7,131 nucleotides of DNA from Clostridia bacterium (GCA_030526935.1 JAUNBY010000153.1:1-7131); one strand, 5' to 3'; counted from the stretch's first letter, positions 1 through 6,773 are shown. The notes: a model not told the origin generated them from the letters alone. Translations and numbers: made by a program.

Positions 1-116
1 GTATTCGGCTCGATCGTGCAAAACGGATAATTGGCAGCCTGCGCGCCGGCGCAGGTTATGGCGTTAAACAATGTACTTTTGCCGACGTTAGGCAGTCCGA
101 CCACGCCGAGCTTCAT
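1..116 (-). CDS. ychF: Redox-regulated ATPase YchF / OLA1 family, N-terminal fragment
   Basis: YchF is a cytosolic P-loop ATPase of the Obg-related TRAFAC class that associates with ribosomes and is linked to translation and stress responses. Only the first 38 codons are present; the gene runs off the left edge. The fragment carries an intact Walker A (G1) motif, GLPNVGKST, at residues 7-15, followed by the YchF signature NYPFCTIEPN at residues 29-38, which separates it from Obg, Era and EngA. The start is secure: GGAGG lies at 125-129, 8 nt before the ATG. The ATG overlaps the stop of the acetyltransferase gene as ATGA (113-116), so translational coupling is likely. It is the third gene of the operon starting near 958. 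The G4 region that gives YchF its ATP preference lies outside the window, so ATP use is taken from the family. Confidence 0.96.
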   Translation of the reverse strand, partial: MKLGVVGLPNVGKSTLFNAITCAGAQAANYPFCTIEPN

Positions 117-655
117 TTTACCGTCCTCCATTCGTCGCGCAGTATGCCCATTATAAGCGTATCGTGATATTGCCCGTCGATGTAGCGATTTTCGCGAAGG
201 CGTCCTTCATGGCGGAAGCCAACATTATCGTAAACGCGGATGGCGCGGACGTTGGCGCTATCTACAGTGAGATATATGCGATTCAGGTTTAGCTGCTCGA
301 AGCCGTATTTAAGTATCATTTCGACGGCCTCGCGCCCGTAGCCCTTGCTCTGATTCTCGCGGGAGATTACTATGCCCAATTCCGCGTGACGGGCGATGCT
401 GTCTATCTTCATCAAATTGACCTGTCCAAGATAGGCGAGGCTTTCCTTATCGGCTATTACGAAATTAGCTCCGGCGTCGCCGTCGAGTATATTGCGCAGA
501 TAATTCTCTGTCTGCTCCCATGACTGCGGTTTGATGAAGACATTGGAACCCAGGAATCTGGTGGTGTCGGAATCGACCACCCACTTGCGAATTTCCGCGA
601 GGTCTTCCCATCTGTATTCGCGCAGCGTTATCTTTTCGCCCTGTATCCTATTCAT
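113..655 (-). CDS. GNAT family N-acetyltransferase (RimJ/RimL-like)
   Basis: This 180-aa cytosolic protein should transfer acetyl from acetyl-CoA to an amine; the substrate cannot be read from sequence. It has the usual length and order of an Acetyltransf_3 (RimJ/RimL/SpeG-like) protein: an N-terminal LREYRWEDLAEI segment (11-22), the beta-4 strand AELGIVI (91-97), the acetyl-CoA pyrophosphate loop QSKGYG (102-107, Q/RxxGxG/A), and the motif-B block NVRAIRVYDNVGF (135-147). The C-terminal part (RYIDGQYHDTLIMGIL) is typical of acetylases that modify protein N-termini, polyamines or small amines. I chose the ATG at 655 over the longer in-frame ATG at 700, because GGGGAGG lies at 663-669, 7 nt upstream, and the extra 15 residues are lysine/arginine-rich and overlap the preceding gene. 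The start overlaps the preceding gene's stop by 8 nt and the stop overlaps ychF by 4 nt, so it is the middle gene of a tightly packed operon. Confidence 0.93.
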   Translation of the reverse strand: MNRIQGEKITLREYRWEDLAEIRKWVVDSDTTRFLGSNVFIKPQSWEQTENYLRNILDGDAGANFVIADKESLAYLGQVNLMKIDSIARHAELGIVISRENQSKGYGREAVEMILKYGFEQLNLNRIYLTVDSANVRAIRVYDNVGFRHEGRLRENRYIDGQYHDTLIMGILRDEWRTVK

Positions 656-944
656 CGTAATACCTCCCCGCGCGTTCGCGCTGTTTTTTTTCCTTTTCAT
701 CGTCGATATACTCTATTTCAAGCTTATCAAACCTTATGGGTTCGACAAAATGCTCCGCCGTGAACGCCGTCCTTCGAAACTTTTCATATTCCCTGTCGTG
801 CTTTCCAAGCCACATAGGTTGAGGCATATCCATTTCGATGAGCGCCCGGGACAGAGTCTCGCGCTCGTTCCCAACGGCGCAAGGCGATTCAAATTGCCTC
901 GCGATCCTGTGCCTGATGATTTCCTTTATCCAAAGTCTCCCCAT
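648..944 (-). CDS. Conserved small protein of unknown function
   Basis: This 98-aa protein resembles, from memory, an uncharacterised family common in Clostridia whose members share a W-[IV]-K N-terminus, a central P-x-P-x-WL block and a F-[DE]-x-LEI-x-x-I ending; I know of no established function. Here the blocks are LWIKEIIRHRI (4-14), MPQPMWLGKH (40-49), FTAEHFVEPIRFDKLEIEYID (61-81, the last residues forming the family core), and a charged tail rich in E, K and R (82-98). There is no signal peptide or membrane segment. Two ATGs compete: 950 and 944. GGAGG at 952-956 is 7 nt from the ATG at 944 but only 1 nt from that at 950, so 944 is preferred; the longer form would add MR. It is the first gene of the operon with the GNAT acetyltransferase and ychF, and its stop overlaps the GNAT start by 8 nt. 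A role tied to its neighbours is only inference. Confidence 0.82.
   Translation of the reverse strand: MGRLWIKEIIRHRIARQFESPCAVGNERETLSRALIEMDMPQPMWLGKHDREYEKFRRTAFTAEHFVEPIRFDKLEIEYIDDEKEKKQRERAGRYYDE
663..669 (-). promoter_or_regulatory. Shine-Dalgarno site of the GNAT gene
   Basis: The minus strand reads GGGGAGG, 7 nt before the ATG at 655. It lies inside the end of the preceding coding sequence. It fixes the GNAT start at 655 rather than the in-frame ATG at 700. Confidence 0.85.
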
Positions 945-950
945 TCGCAT

Positions 951-956
951 TCCTCC
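951..956 (-). promoter_or_regulatory. Shine-Dalgarno site selecting the 944 start
   Basis: The minus strand reads GGAGGA, ending just before the ATG at 950. The core GGAGG is 7 nt from the second ATG at 944, the normal spacing, and too close to the first. The predicted transcription start is only about 2 nt further upstream, so the site sits at the very 5' end of the mRNA. Confidence 0.75.
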
Positions 957-964
957 ATTTCGGC

Positions 965-993
965 ATTATAGCATATTCCGCGAAGCCTTTCAA
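965..993 (-). promoter_or_regulatory. Sigma-A promoter of the small protein-GNAT-ychF operon
   Basis: On the minus strand the -35 is TTGAAA (988-993), the spacer is 17 bp, and the -10 is TATAAT (965-970) preceded by TGC, an extended -10. The expected transcription start is near 958, giving a leader of about 14 nt that is nearly all ribosome-binding site, so there is no room for a riboswitch or attenuator. The -35 is embedded in a short inverted repeat (GCCTT-2 nt-AAGGC, 985-996) that could be an operator, but arms this short may be chance. Confidence 0.85.
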
Positions 994-1020
994 GGCCGAG
1001 TTTGCCCGTTTGAACCGATG

Positions 1021-1042
1021 CGCTACGATATCGCTACGATAT
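1021..1042. repeat. Two perfect tandem copies of an 11-bp unit
   Basis: The plus strand reads CGCTACGATAT twice without a gap (1021-1031 and 1032-1042). The repeat lies between the kinase stop codon (1076) and the operon promoter, at about -63 to -84 relative to the predicted start near 958. The junction also forms a 6-bp hairpin (ATATCG-CTA-CGATAT) without a U-tract, so it is not a convincing terminator for the kinase gene. It could be an activator site in helical phase or a slippage product. The 951-1075 gap otherwise holds only the operon promoter and leader. Confidence 0.6.
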
Positions 1043-1075
1043 TCGCCGGATATTCACATGCCTGATATTGGTCAT

Positions 1076-4000
1076 TTACATGTATTTCTCGAGCGTCAGA
1101 TAAAGCGCGGACGGATCTACGGGCTTTGAGACATGCTCGTTCATGCCGGAGTTGATGCTCTGCTGAACGTCCTCCGGATAGGCGTTGGACGACAGAGCGA
1201 TTATAGGGATCGTTTTGGCGTCGTCGCGTGAAGACGAACGGATTAATCTGGTCGCCTCCAGTCCCGACATTTCGGGCATGCGAATATCCATCAGTATCGC
1301 GTCGATACTGTTAATCTCGCTTGAGTGGAACATTTCCGCGGCGATTTTTCCGTTCTTAGCCCACAGAACCGTCATGCCCTTCTTTTCAAGCAGTTTCTTT
1401 GTGATTTCGGCGTTCAGAGGGTGATCCTCCGCCAGAAGCACGACCTTGCCCTCAAGCCGCGACGTCTCGTTTACGGTTTCGCCCGTCGTTTCTTCCCTGG
1501 CGTCCTCGCACAGACATTCGAAGCCCAAACTGACCGTTACCGTCGTACCAGAGCCCTTTTTGCTGTCGATGCGCAGCTTGCCTCCCATCAGTTCAACGAG
1601 CTGCTTCGTTATGCTAAGTCCCAGTCCGCTGCCCTGTAATTCGGCGGTGACGGAATTGTCCTCTCTGGAAAACGGCTCAAACATGCGCTTCTGGTATTCT
1701 TCCGACATGCCTATCCCCGAATCTTTTACGATGTAATCGACGCTAAGCCTGCCGTCTTTTATGACGAGGTTTTTGACGGTGTAGTCGATGGTTCCTCCCG
1801 CGGGGGTGTACTTGACGGCATTTGAAAAAATATTGTAAAATATCTGCACAAGCCGCAGCTTGTCGCAGCGAATCATCGGGTTAATCGCGGGCTTTTTAAA
1901 CGTCAGGCGTATGCCCTTGGCTTCGCACTGCGGCCTGAAAATAGTCTGCATATTCATCAGGAACTCGCTGTACATATAAGGTTCGAGATTCAGGCTGAGA
2001 GACCTGTCCTCTATCTTGGCCATATCGAGTATATCGTCTACGAGGCTGAGCAAAAAGTCGCTGGCGGAGTGGAGCCTGGTCATATTCAGGCGCACTTCTT
2101 CCGGGTTTTCGCAGGCGTCGACCGTCAGCGAACCCAGCCCCATTATGGCGTTTATTGGCGTTCTCATATCGTGGCTCATTCTGGCGAGGAATTCGCTTTT
2201 CGCCCGGTCGGCGTCCCTCGCTTTCTTAAGCGCGTCCTCGAGGCGCTGGCGCTCCATCTGCTCGTTGAGCATGGTTTGCGTATGATTGCGGCGCGTAAGG
2301 GTGCAAAAGCGCTTGTCTTCCTCCTCGTGCAGATAGAGGGTGCCCTTATAATACTGCACGTTGCCATCGTCGATTCCCCTGTAAACGACCTGCGTATGCG
2401 ACGGCTTTTCGTTGACGAAGTCGCGATTCAGGTAGTGATCCAGGAAACGCTGGCGATCCTCGGGATGGACGCATTTTTCCGCGTAATCGCGCATATAGCC
2501 CGAGAAGGAGGTTATGGTCGAGTACGCGTGGTTGTCCTCGCCGTTTATCTCCAAAACGGTAAACTGATCTTCGCTGACGATGAGGAAGCCGATGGCTTCA
2601 TATCCGAAGTTGATTTCCATCTGCAGAATCGCGTCCATGATCTGCTCCTTGCTGATGTCATAGACGTATTCATACAGCAGTATATCCCTCGTCATGGGAT
2701 CCTGCAAAAGATGATCCACGTGCCTTGTGAGCCGGATTATCCCGTCCGAAGCCGGCATGTAGGATGTGTACTCCTCGTTCAGCACGCCGTTATGATAGTT
2801 GGCGATAAGGCCCTCCCTGTCGTAAACCCTCTCCGCCTTTTTCCTGTCCGATTCATAAATGTGCCGCGAATATACGCTTTTGATGAAGTCATCCATAGAG
2901 ACGTCCATGGGATAGGACGTTTCGGATTTTGACATGCCCTTATATTCAATGATGGCGTTTTTACTTACATTGGCGACAAAGTAGAGCAGGAGGTTTTCAG
3001 TGTTCTTCTGAGTTTTCGCGCGCTCCATCTCAAGGCGCGCCTGCATTACCTTTTCTGTATCGATGGTTTGAGCGGATATGGCCGCCGTCCTGCCGTTCGC
3101 GTATTGCCCGACGACCTTGCCCCTGATTCGCGTCCAGTGAACCTCGCCGTTGAGAGATGACTGTATCTCAAAGCTTATTTCATCCTCGCCGTTAGAAAAC
3201 CTGGCGAACTGCTCTTTGTATAAATCCCGGTATTCCGGTTTTATTATATTATACTTGAATATCTCGTCGAAGTAATTCTCGACTACCTTTGGAACATTGT
3301 AATCGCGCATCAGCTTTTCGCCCATATAAGCGACGTTATTGTCGATGTCATACGAGAAAAACCATATGTTCGCGAAGGAGCACGACGCCTCTATCATCTC
3401 CTGGCTTTGACTGAGCTTTTCCTGCGCCGATACCATGTCGGTAACGTCGTTATAGCTGGCGTAGAGCATAACGTCGTTGCCGGTCCGAACCGCCCGCATT
3501 CTGAGCATTATCCACTGTATATCCTTGTTGGGATAGTTTACGCGATAGGTTATTTGCGTGGGTTCGAGCGTTTTATATGCTGTGCGGTAGGCGTTTTCAA
3601 CTTCCCGCAGATATTCGGAATCGACGTTCTCCGCGTGACCGCTTCGGACAAACGTAGCCATTATCTCGTCCTCGGTGCCTCCCCAAAGTCTTAAAAAACC
3701 CTGGCTGACGTATTCGATGCGAACGCGGCTATCGATCGAATACCGGTAGATAACGACGCCCGCGTCCACGTATTGAAGAAGCTGTTCAAATCTGGTATTT
3801 GCCTGCTGCAGCTTCAGTTTCACCTGTTCGAGCTGCTTTATGCTGTTGATTTCCTTATCGACCACTACGCAGAATCCTATGGCGCGGCGGCTTCCGTCGG
3901 CGAGATCGGCCTGCCTTACGAGGTATACATGTACCCACTGATATATACTTATCGTTCGCACGAATACCCGAACCACACAATCGCTGCTTTCAAATCCGCC

Positions 4001-6637
4001 AAGAATTTTCTCGTAGCATTCGCGGTACGCGTCGGCGTCGTCGGGATGTATGACCCCTTGTTCTATGTAGCTATAGGGGATGTTTTCACAGACTATATCG
4101 TATCCGTAGGCCTTGTAAGTGGAAAATTTCTGAATAAGCCGCTTCGTGTCCAGATCGTAAGTCCATACGCCCAGATTTCCGTAGCGCAATATGATCTCCA
4201 TCGCCCGGTTGCTGTTTTCCAGTTCCTGCTGAATCTGATTTGTAAAGGTAACGTCCGAATATATTACGTATGCCATGGTTTCGTCGCCCTGCCTTACGAT
4301 GTTCGCGCGGATCTCTATCCAGACGTAGGCGTTTTTGGTCTGATGCCAGATCCTGTAGCGGTACTCGCAATGCTTTCCGGGCCTTATCACGTTTTCGTTT
4401 ATAAAATTCTGAAGTCCCTGAAGGTCGTCCGGGTGGACGCAACCGAAAAGCGACTGTTTATTGTCATCGCATAACGCGTTTGAAGAGTCGAGGCCAAGTA
4501 CCTGCGCGAGCGCGTCGTTAAAGGCGAGAATTTCCAAATCGTCTTTTCCTATGCGAAACAGGCATATTCCTCCCGGGATATTGTTCATCAGTTCGTCGCG
4601 AAGCCTTTGAAGCTCGTATTTCTGAGTTACGTCTTTTATATATACTATTACGACGTCGCGGTTGTTCCAGCGGCGTTTCTGGGCTTCGATGCTGATCGTC
4701 TTATTATTGGCGATATGTACGTATTCGTTCTGCGGCGAGGCGTCGATTGAGTTTCGCCAGCAGAATTCGCAGGTATGTGGCTTGTCGTAAAACGCCTCGT
4801 GGCACGTCTTGGCGGTTATGTCCGTCGCCGGGACTCCGTGTATTTTAAAGCATGCTTCGTTGGCGTAGTACAACTCCTCCGTCTTGTCGTCTATCACATC
4901 TACTCCAATGGTATCCGAATTAAGCGACTGCATCCGCAATTCGAACTGCAGGGGAGCCGGCATGAAGACGGCGCGAAGAATCGGGCGGCTGTCGTCGTCT
5001 CCGAATTTGGAAAAAACGCCGCTTATCCATATGTAGCCGCCGTTTCTGTCGGGCACTCTGTAGTTGGCGGAGGTTGCGATATCCTCGTCGATCGCCGTTT
5101 TTATCTGCTCCATCACCATGCCGCGATCCATCTCATATACGGTATTCAAAAAACCGTCGCGACACAATACCCTGTACTCCTCGTTTGTATAGTTAGCTAT
5201 ACGCCATACATCGCGCGAGGCGTAAACAAGGGTTAGCTTCCAATCCTCCTCGACGCGGTACAGGGCAAGGCTGCCGTTCGTATCTTCAATAAGGCGGTTT
5301 ATCAAATTCGCGTGTTCTTTTTCAGCCGTTATGTCGTAGCACACTGATGTAATCGCGGGACGTCCGTCGGCGGCCGTCATGCGCTTGCCGACGTCGTGTA
5401 CCCATATGAAGCTTTCGTCCTTTTTACGCAGGCGATAGTCAACCGCGTACCGTCCCGTGCGCGCAAGCTGCTTTTCAACCTCGTCGTTGACGTATTTTCT
5501 GTCGTCGGGATGGATGCAGTTTTCTATCAATCCCTCTATATGGCGAACGAACTCGGCTTCGTCGTTATATCCGAGCCATTGAAGCATTCTCTCGTCGATG
5601 AAGTAATATGGAAATCCTTCCTCGATATAGCCGCCCATCATGCCTCCGGCGATGGTATCCGATAAAAACTGCTGGCGCAGACGCAGCGTCTCCTCGTCGC
5701 CGGTGAACATATCGTCGTAGAAGCTGAAGCTGTTCTTCCCATTCCTCTTTATATTGTAAGCCGTGCGGTCAGCCGCAAGATACAATTCGTAAAAGCTTGA
5801 GGCGTTTGAGGGAAACAGGGCGATGCCTATGCTGGCGCTCACCTTTATTCCGTCCGCCGTGGGAAGCGATAAAAGACGCAGAAGTTCCTCCGCGTATTTG
5901 GCGGCGGTCTCGCGGCTCGCGTCCTTTATCATAACCGCAAACTCGTCCCCGCCTACCCGCGCCGGGACGACGGTTTTATCGATATTCCCGGACGCCTGAC
6001 CTATGCATTTTCCGACGTGCGTAAGTATCCTGTCGCCCGTTATATGGCCAAAGGTATCGTTAATCTGTTTGAAATCATCTATGTCGATAAAGGCGAGCGT
6101 GTGCTGAATGCCGGGGGATTCCTCAATTATCACGGTCGCTCTGTCAAAAAAAGTCCTGTGATTTAAAAGCTGCGTCAAATCGTCTGTTTCGGAGTCCCTT
6201 TTCATCCGCATTTCCGCGCTGACATCCGTAGAAATGCCGATTGCGGTATCCGCAATGCCATTTTCGTCAAACATCACCGTATAGCATATATGCTCGTACC
6301 AGTATCCCGACCGATCGGCGGTCTGAACGCGGAATACGCCTTCCGCCCGAGGCTCCCCGGCGAATAGCCTGTCGTACATTTCGAGGAACTCCCGCGCGGA
6401 ATCCGGATGGACATAGCCATTTTGAATCAGGCTTTCCGGAACATTTTTGACAACCGCATCAAATCCATGAAGCTGCATCGCCCGTTGATTTTGCGTGATT
6501 TCCCTGGTTTTTATATTGTAATCCCAACTGCTCAGCGAAGTATTCTGGTATATGATTTTCAGGCGTTCCTGAGCGCGGCGCAATTCCGCCTTTAACGATT
6601 CGATGTTCTGTTCTTCAAATGCTTCGCTACGATTCAT
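1076..6637 (-). CDS. Multi-PAS diguanylate cyclase / hybrid sensor histidine kinase / response regulator
   Basis: This 1853-aa cytosolic sensor combines c-di-GMP synthesis with a His-Asp phosphorelay. Domains in order: PAS 22-140; GGDEF 148-308; nine further PAS-like domains at about 325-440, 445-560, 568-673, 677-798, 812-930, 948-1068, 1078-1195, 1212-1328 and 1333-1450; a coiled linker 1456-1483; HisKA 1480-1545; HATPase_c about 1590-1705; receiver 1730-1853. The GGDEF domain looks active: DDLT (152-155), DIDDFKQIND (185-194), FGHITGD (196-202) and GGDEF (229-233). The inhibitory RxxD site is replaced by DKTV (220-223). The kinase has the H-box histidine H1489 (SHDMRTP), N-box N1602/N1606, G1 DSGIGM (1639-1644), F-box MFEPF (1652-1656) and G2 GSGLGLSI (1669-1676). 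The receiver has E1737/D1738, phospho-acceptor D1784, S1816 and K1838. No HPt domain, signal peptide or membrane helix is visible. The ATG at 6637 is preferred over those at 6685 and 6673: AGAGAG lies 7 nt upstream, and the promoter at 6690-6718 puts the transcript start at about 6683, on the longest ORF's ATG. No neighbour is co-transcribed. PAS ligands are unknown. Confidence 0.95.
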   Translation of the reverse strand: MNRSEAFEEQNIESLKAELRRAQERLKIIYQNTSLSSWDYNIKTREITQNQRAMQLHGFDAVVKNVPESLIQNGYVHPDSAREFLEMYDRLFAGEPRAEGVFRVQTADRSGYWYEHICYTVMFDENGIADTAIGISTDVSAEMRMKRDSETDDLTQLLNHRTFFDRATVIIEESPGIQHTLAFIDIDDFKQINDTFGHITGDRILTHVGKCIGQASGNIDKTVVPARVGGDEFAVMIKDASRETAAKYAEELLRLLSLPTADGIKVSASIGIALFPSNASSFYELYLAADRTAYNIKRNGKNSFSFYDDMFTGDEETLRLRQQFLSDTIAGGMMGGYIEEGFPYYFIDERMLQWLGYNDEAEFVRHIEGLIENCIHPDDRKYVNDEVEKQLARTGRYAVDYRLRKKDESFIWVHDVGKRMTAADGRPAITSVCYDITAEKEHANLINRLIEDTNGSLALYRVEEDWKLTLVYASRDVWRIANYTNEEYRVLCRDGFLNTVYEMDRGMVMEQIKTAIDEDIATSANYRVPDRNGGYIWISGVFSKFGDDDSRPILRAVFMPAPLQFELRMQSLNSDTIGVDVIDDKTEELYYANEACFKIHGVPATDITAKTCHEAFYDKPHTCEFCWRNSIDASPQNEYVHIANNKTISIEAQKRRWNNRDVVIVYIKDVTQKYELQRLRDELMNNIPGGICLFRIGKDDLEILAFNDALAQVLGLDSSNALCDDNKQSLFGCVHPDDLQGLQNFINENVIRPGKHCEYRYRIWHQTKNAYVWIEIRANIVRQGDETMAYVIYSDVTFTNQIQQELENSNRAMEIILRYGNLGVWTYDLDTKRLIQKFSTYKAYGYDIVCENIPYSYIEQGVIHPDDADAYRECYEKILGGFESSDCVVRVFVRTISIYQWVHVYLVRQADLADGSRRAIGFCVVVDKEINSIKQLEQVKLKLQQANTRFEQLLQYVDAGVVIYRYSIDSRVRIEYVSQGFLRLWGGTEDEIMATFVRSGHAENVDSEYLREVENAYRTAYKTLEPTQITYRVNYPNKDIQWIMLRMRAVRTGNDVMLYASYNDVTDMVSAQEKLSQSQEMIEASCSFANIWFFSYDIDNNVAYMGEKLMRDYNVPKVVENYFDEIFKYNIIKPEYRDLYKEQFARFSNGEDEISFEIQSSLNGEVHWTRIRGKVVGQYANGRTAAISAQTIDTEKVMQARLEMERAKTQKNTENLLLYFVANVSKNAIIEYKGMSKSETSYPMDVSMDDFIKSVYSRHIYESDRKKAERVYDREGLIANYHNGVLNEEYTSYMPASDGIIRLTRHVDHLLQDPMTRDILLYEYVYDISKEQIMDAILQMEINFGYEAIGFLIVSEDQFTVLEINGEDNHAYSTITSFSGYMRDYAEKCVHPEDRQRFLDHYLNRDFVNEKPSHTQVVYRGIDDGNVQYYKGTLYLHEEEDKRFCTLTRRNHTQTMLNEQMERQRLEDALKKARDADRAKSEFLARMSHDMRTPINAIMGLGSLTVDACENPEEVRLNMTRLHSASDFLLSLVDDILDMAKIEDRSLSLNLEPYMYSEFLMNMQTIFRPQCEAKGIRLTFKKPAINPMIRCDKLRLVQIFYNIFSNAVKYTPAGGTIDYTVKNLVIKDGRLSVDYIVKDSGIGMSEEYQKRMFEPFSREDNSVTAELQGSGLGLSITKQLVELMGGKLRIDSKKGSGTTVTVSLGFECLCEDAREETTGETVNETSRLEGKVVLLAEDHPLNAEITKKLLEKKGMTVLWAKNGKIAAEMFHSSEINSIDAILMDIRMPEMSGLEATRLIRSSSRDDAKTIPIIALSSNAYPEDVQQSINSGMNEHVSKPVDPSALYLTLEKYM

Positions 6638-6644
6638 GCTGATA

Positions 6645-6650
6645 CTCTCT
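6645..6650 (-). promoter_or_regulatory. Weak Shine-Dalgarno site of the kinase gene
   Basis: The minus strand reads AGAGAG, 7 nt before the ATG at 6637. It is weaker than the GGAGG sites of the other genes here, suggesting modest translation of this very long protein. Together with the promoter position it favours the 6637 start. AAGGA upstream of the 6685 ATG is about 12 nt away and falls within the promoter itself. Confidence 0.6.
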
Positions 6651-6689
6651 TTTGTATACGACTGGCTATGCATATAATAACCCATTTCC

Positions 6690-6718
6690 AGTATATTCCT
6701 TTACGGTGATTTTGTCAA
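6690..6718 (-). promoter_or_regulatory. Sigma-A promoter of the sensor kinase gene
   Basis: On the minus strand the -35 is the consensus TTGACA (6713-6718), the spacer is 17 bp, and the -10 is TATACT (6690-6695). The expected start is near 6683, giving a leader of about 46 nt before the ATG at 6637. The match is strong enough to suggest substantial basal transcription without an activator. It also means the ATG at 6685 is probably not, or only marginally, within the mRNA. Confidence 0.85.
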
Positions 6719-6753
6719 TGTAGAATTTTACGCGAAGAATTGCACGTTGCGTT

Positions 6754-6773
6754 ACGTTTTCGGACGTTTTCGG
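6754..6773. repeat. Two perfect tandem copies of a 10-bp unit
   Basis: The plus strand reads ACGTTTTCGG twice in direct succession. The copies are one helical turn apart and lie at about -71 to -90 relative to the predicted kinase transcript start, a position compatible with an upstream activator site. Regulation is inference; the repeat itself is plainly visible. Confidence 0.6.

Noticed and set aside
656..700. N-terminal extension of the GNAT protein from the ATG at 700
   Set aside because: There is a strong Shine-Dalgarno for the ATG at 655, and the extension is low-complexity and overlaps the preceding gene.
1022..1043. Intrinsic terminator of the kinase gene
   Set aside because: The only hairpin (6 bp, AT-rich, 3-nt loop) has no U-tract on the minus strand.
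2069..2932. Plus-strand ORF of 287 codons
   Set aside because: It lies antisense to the PAS10/HisKA part of the kinase, has no ribosome-binding site or recognisable domain, and arises because GC-rich third positions on the other strand remove stops.
4086..4442. Minus-strand ORF of 118 codons in another frame of the kinase gene
   Set aside because: It is fully inside the well-supported kinase frame and has an R/K/G-rich shadow composition.
3773..4474. Plus-strand ORF of 233 codons
   Set aside because: Antisense shadow of PAS domains 5-7 of the kinase; no family features and no initiation signal.
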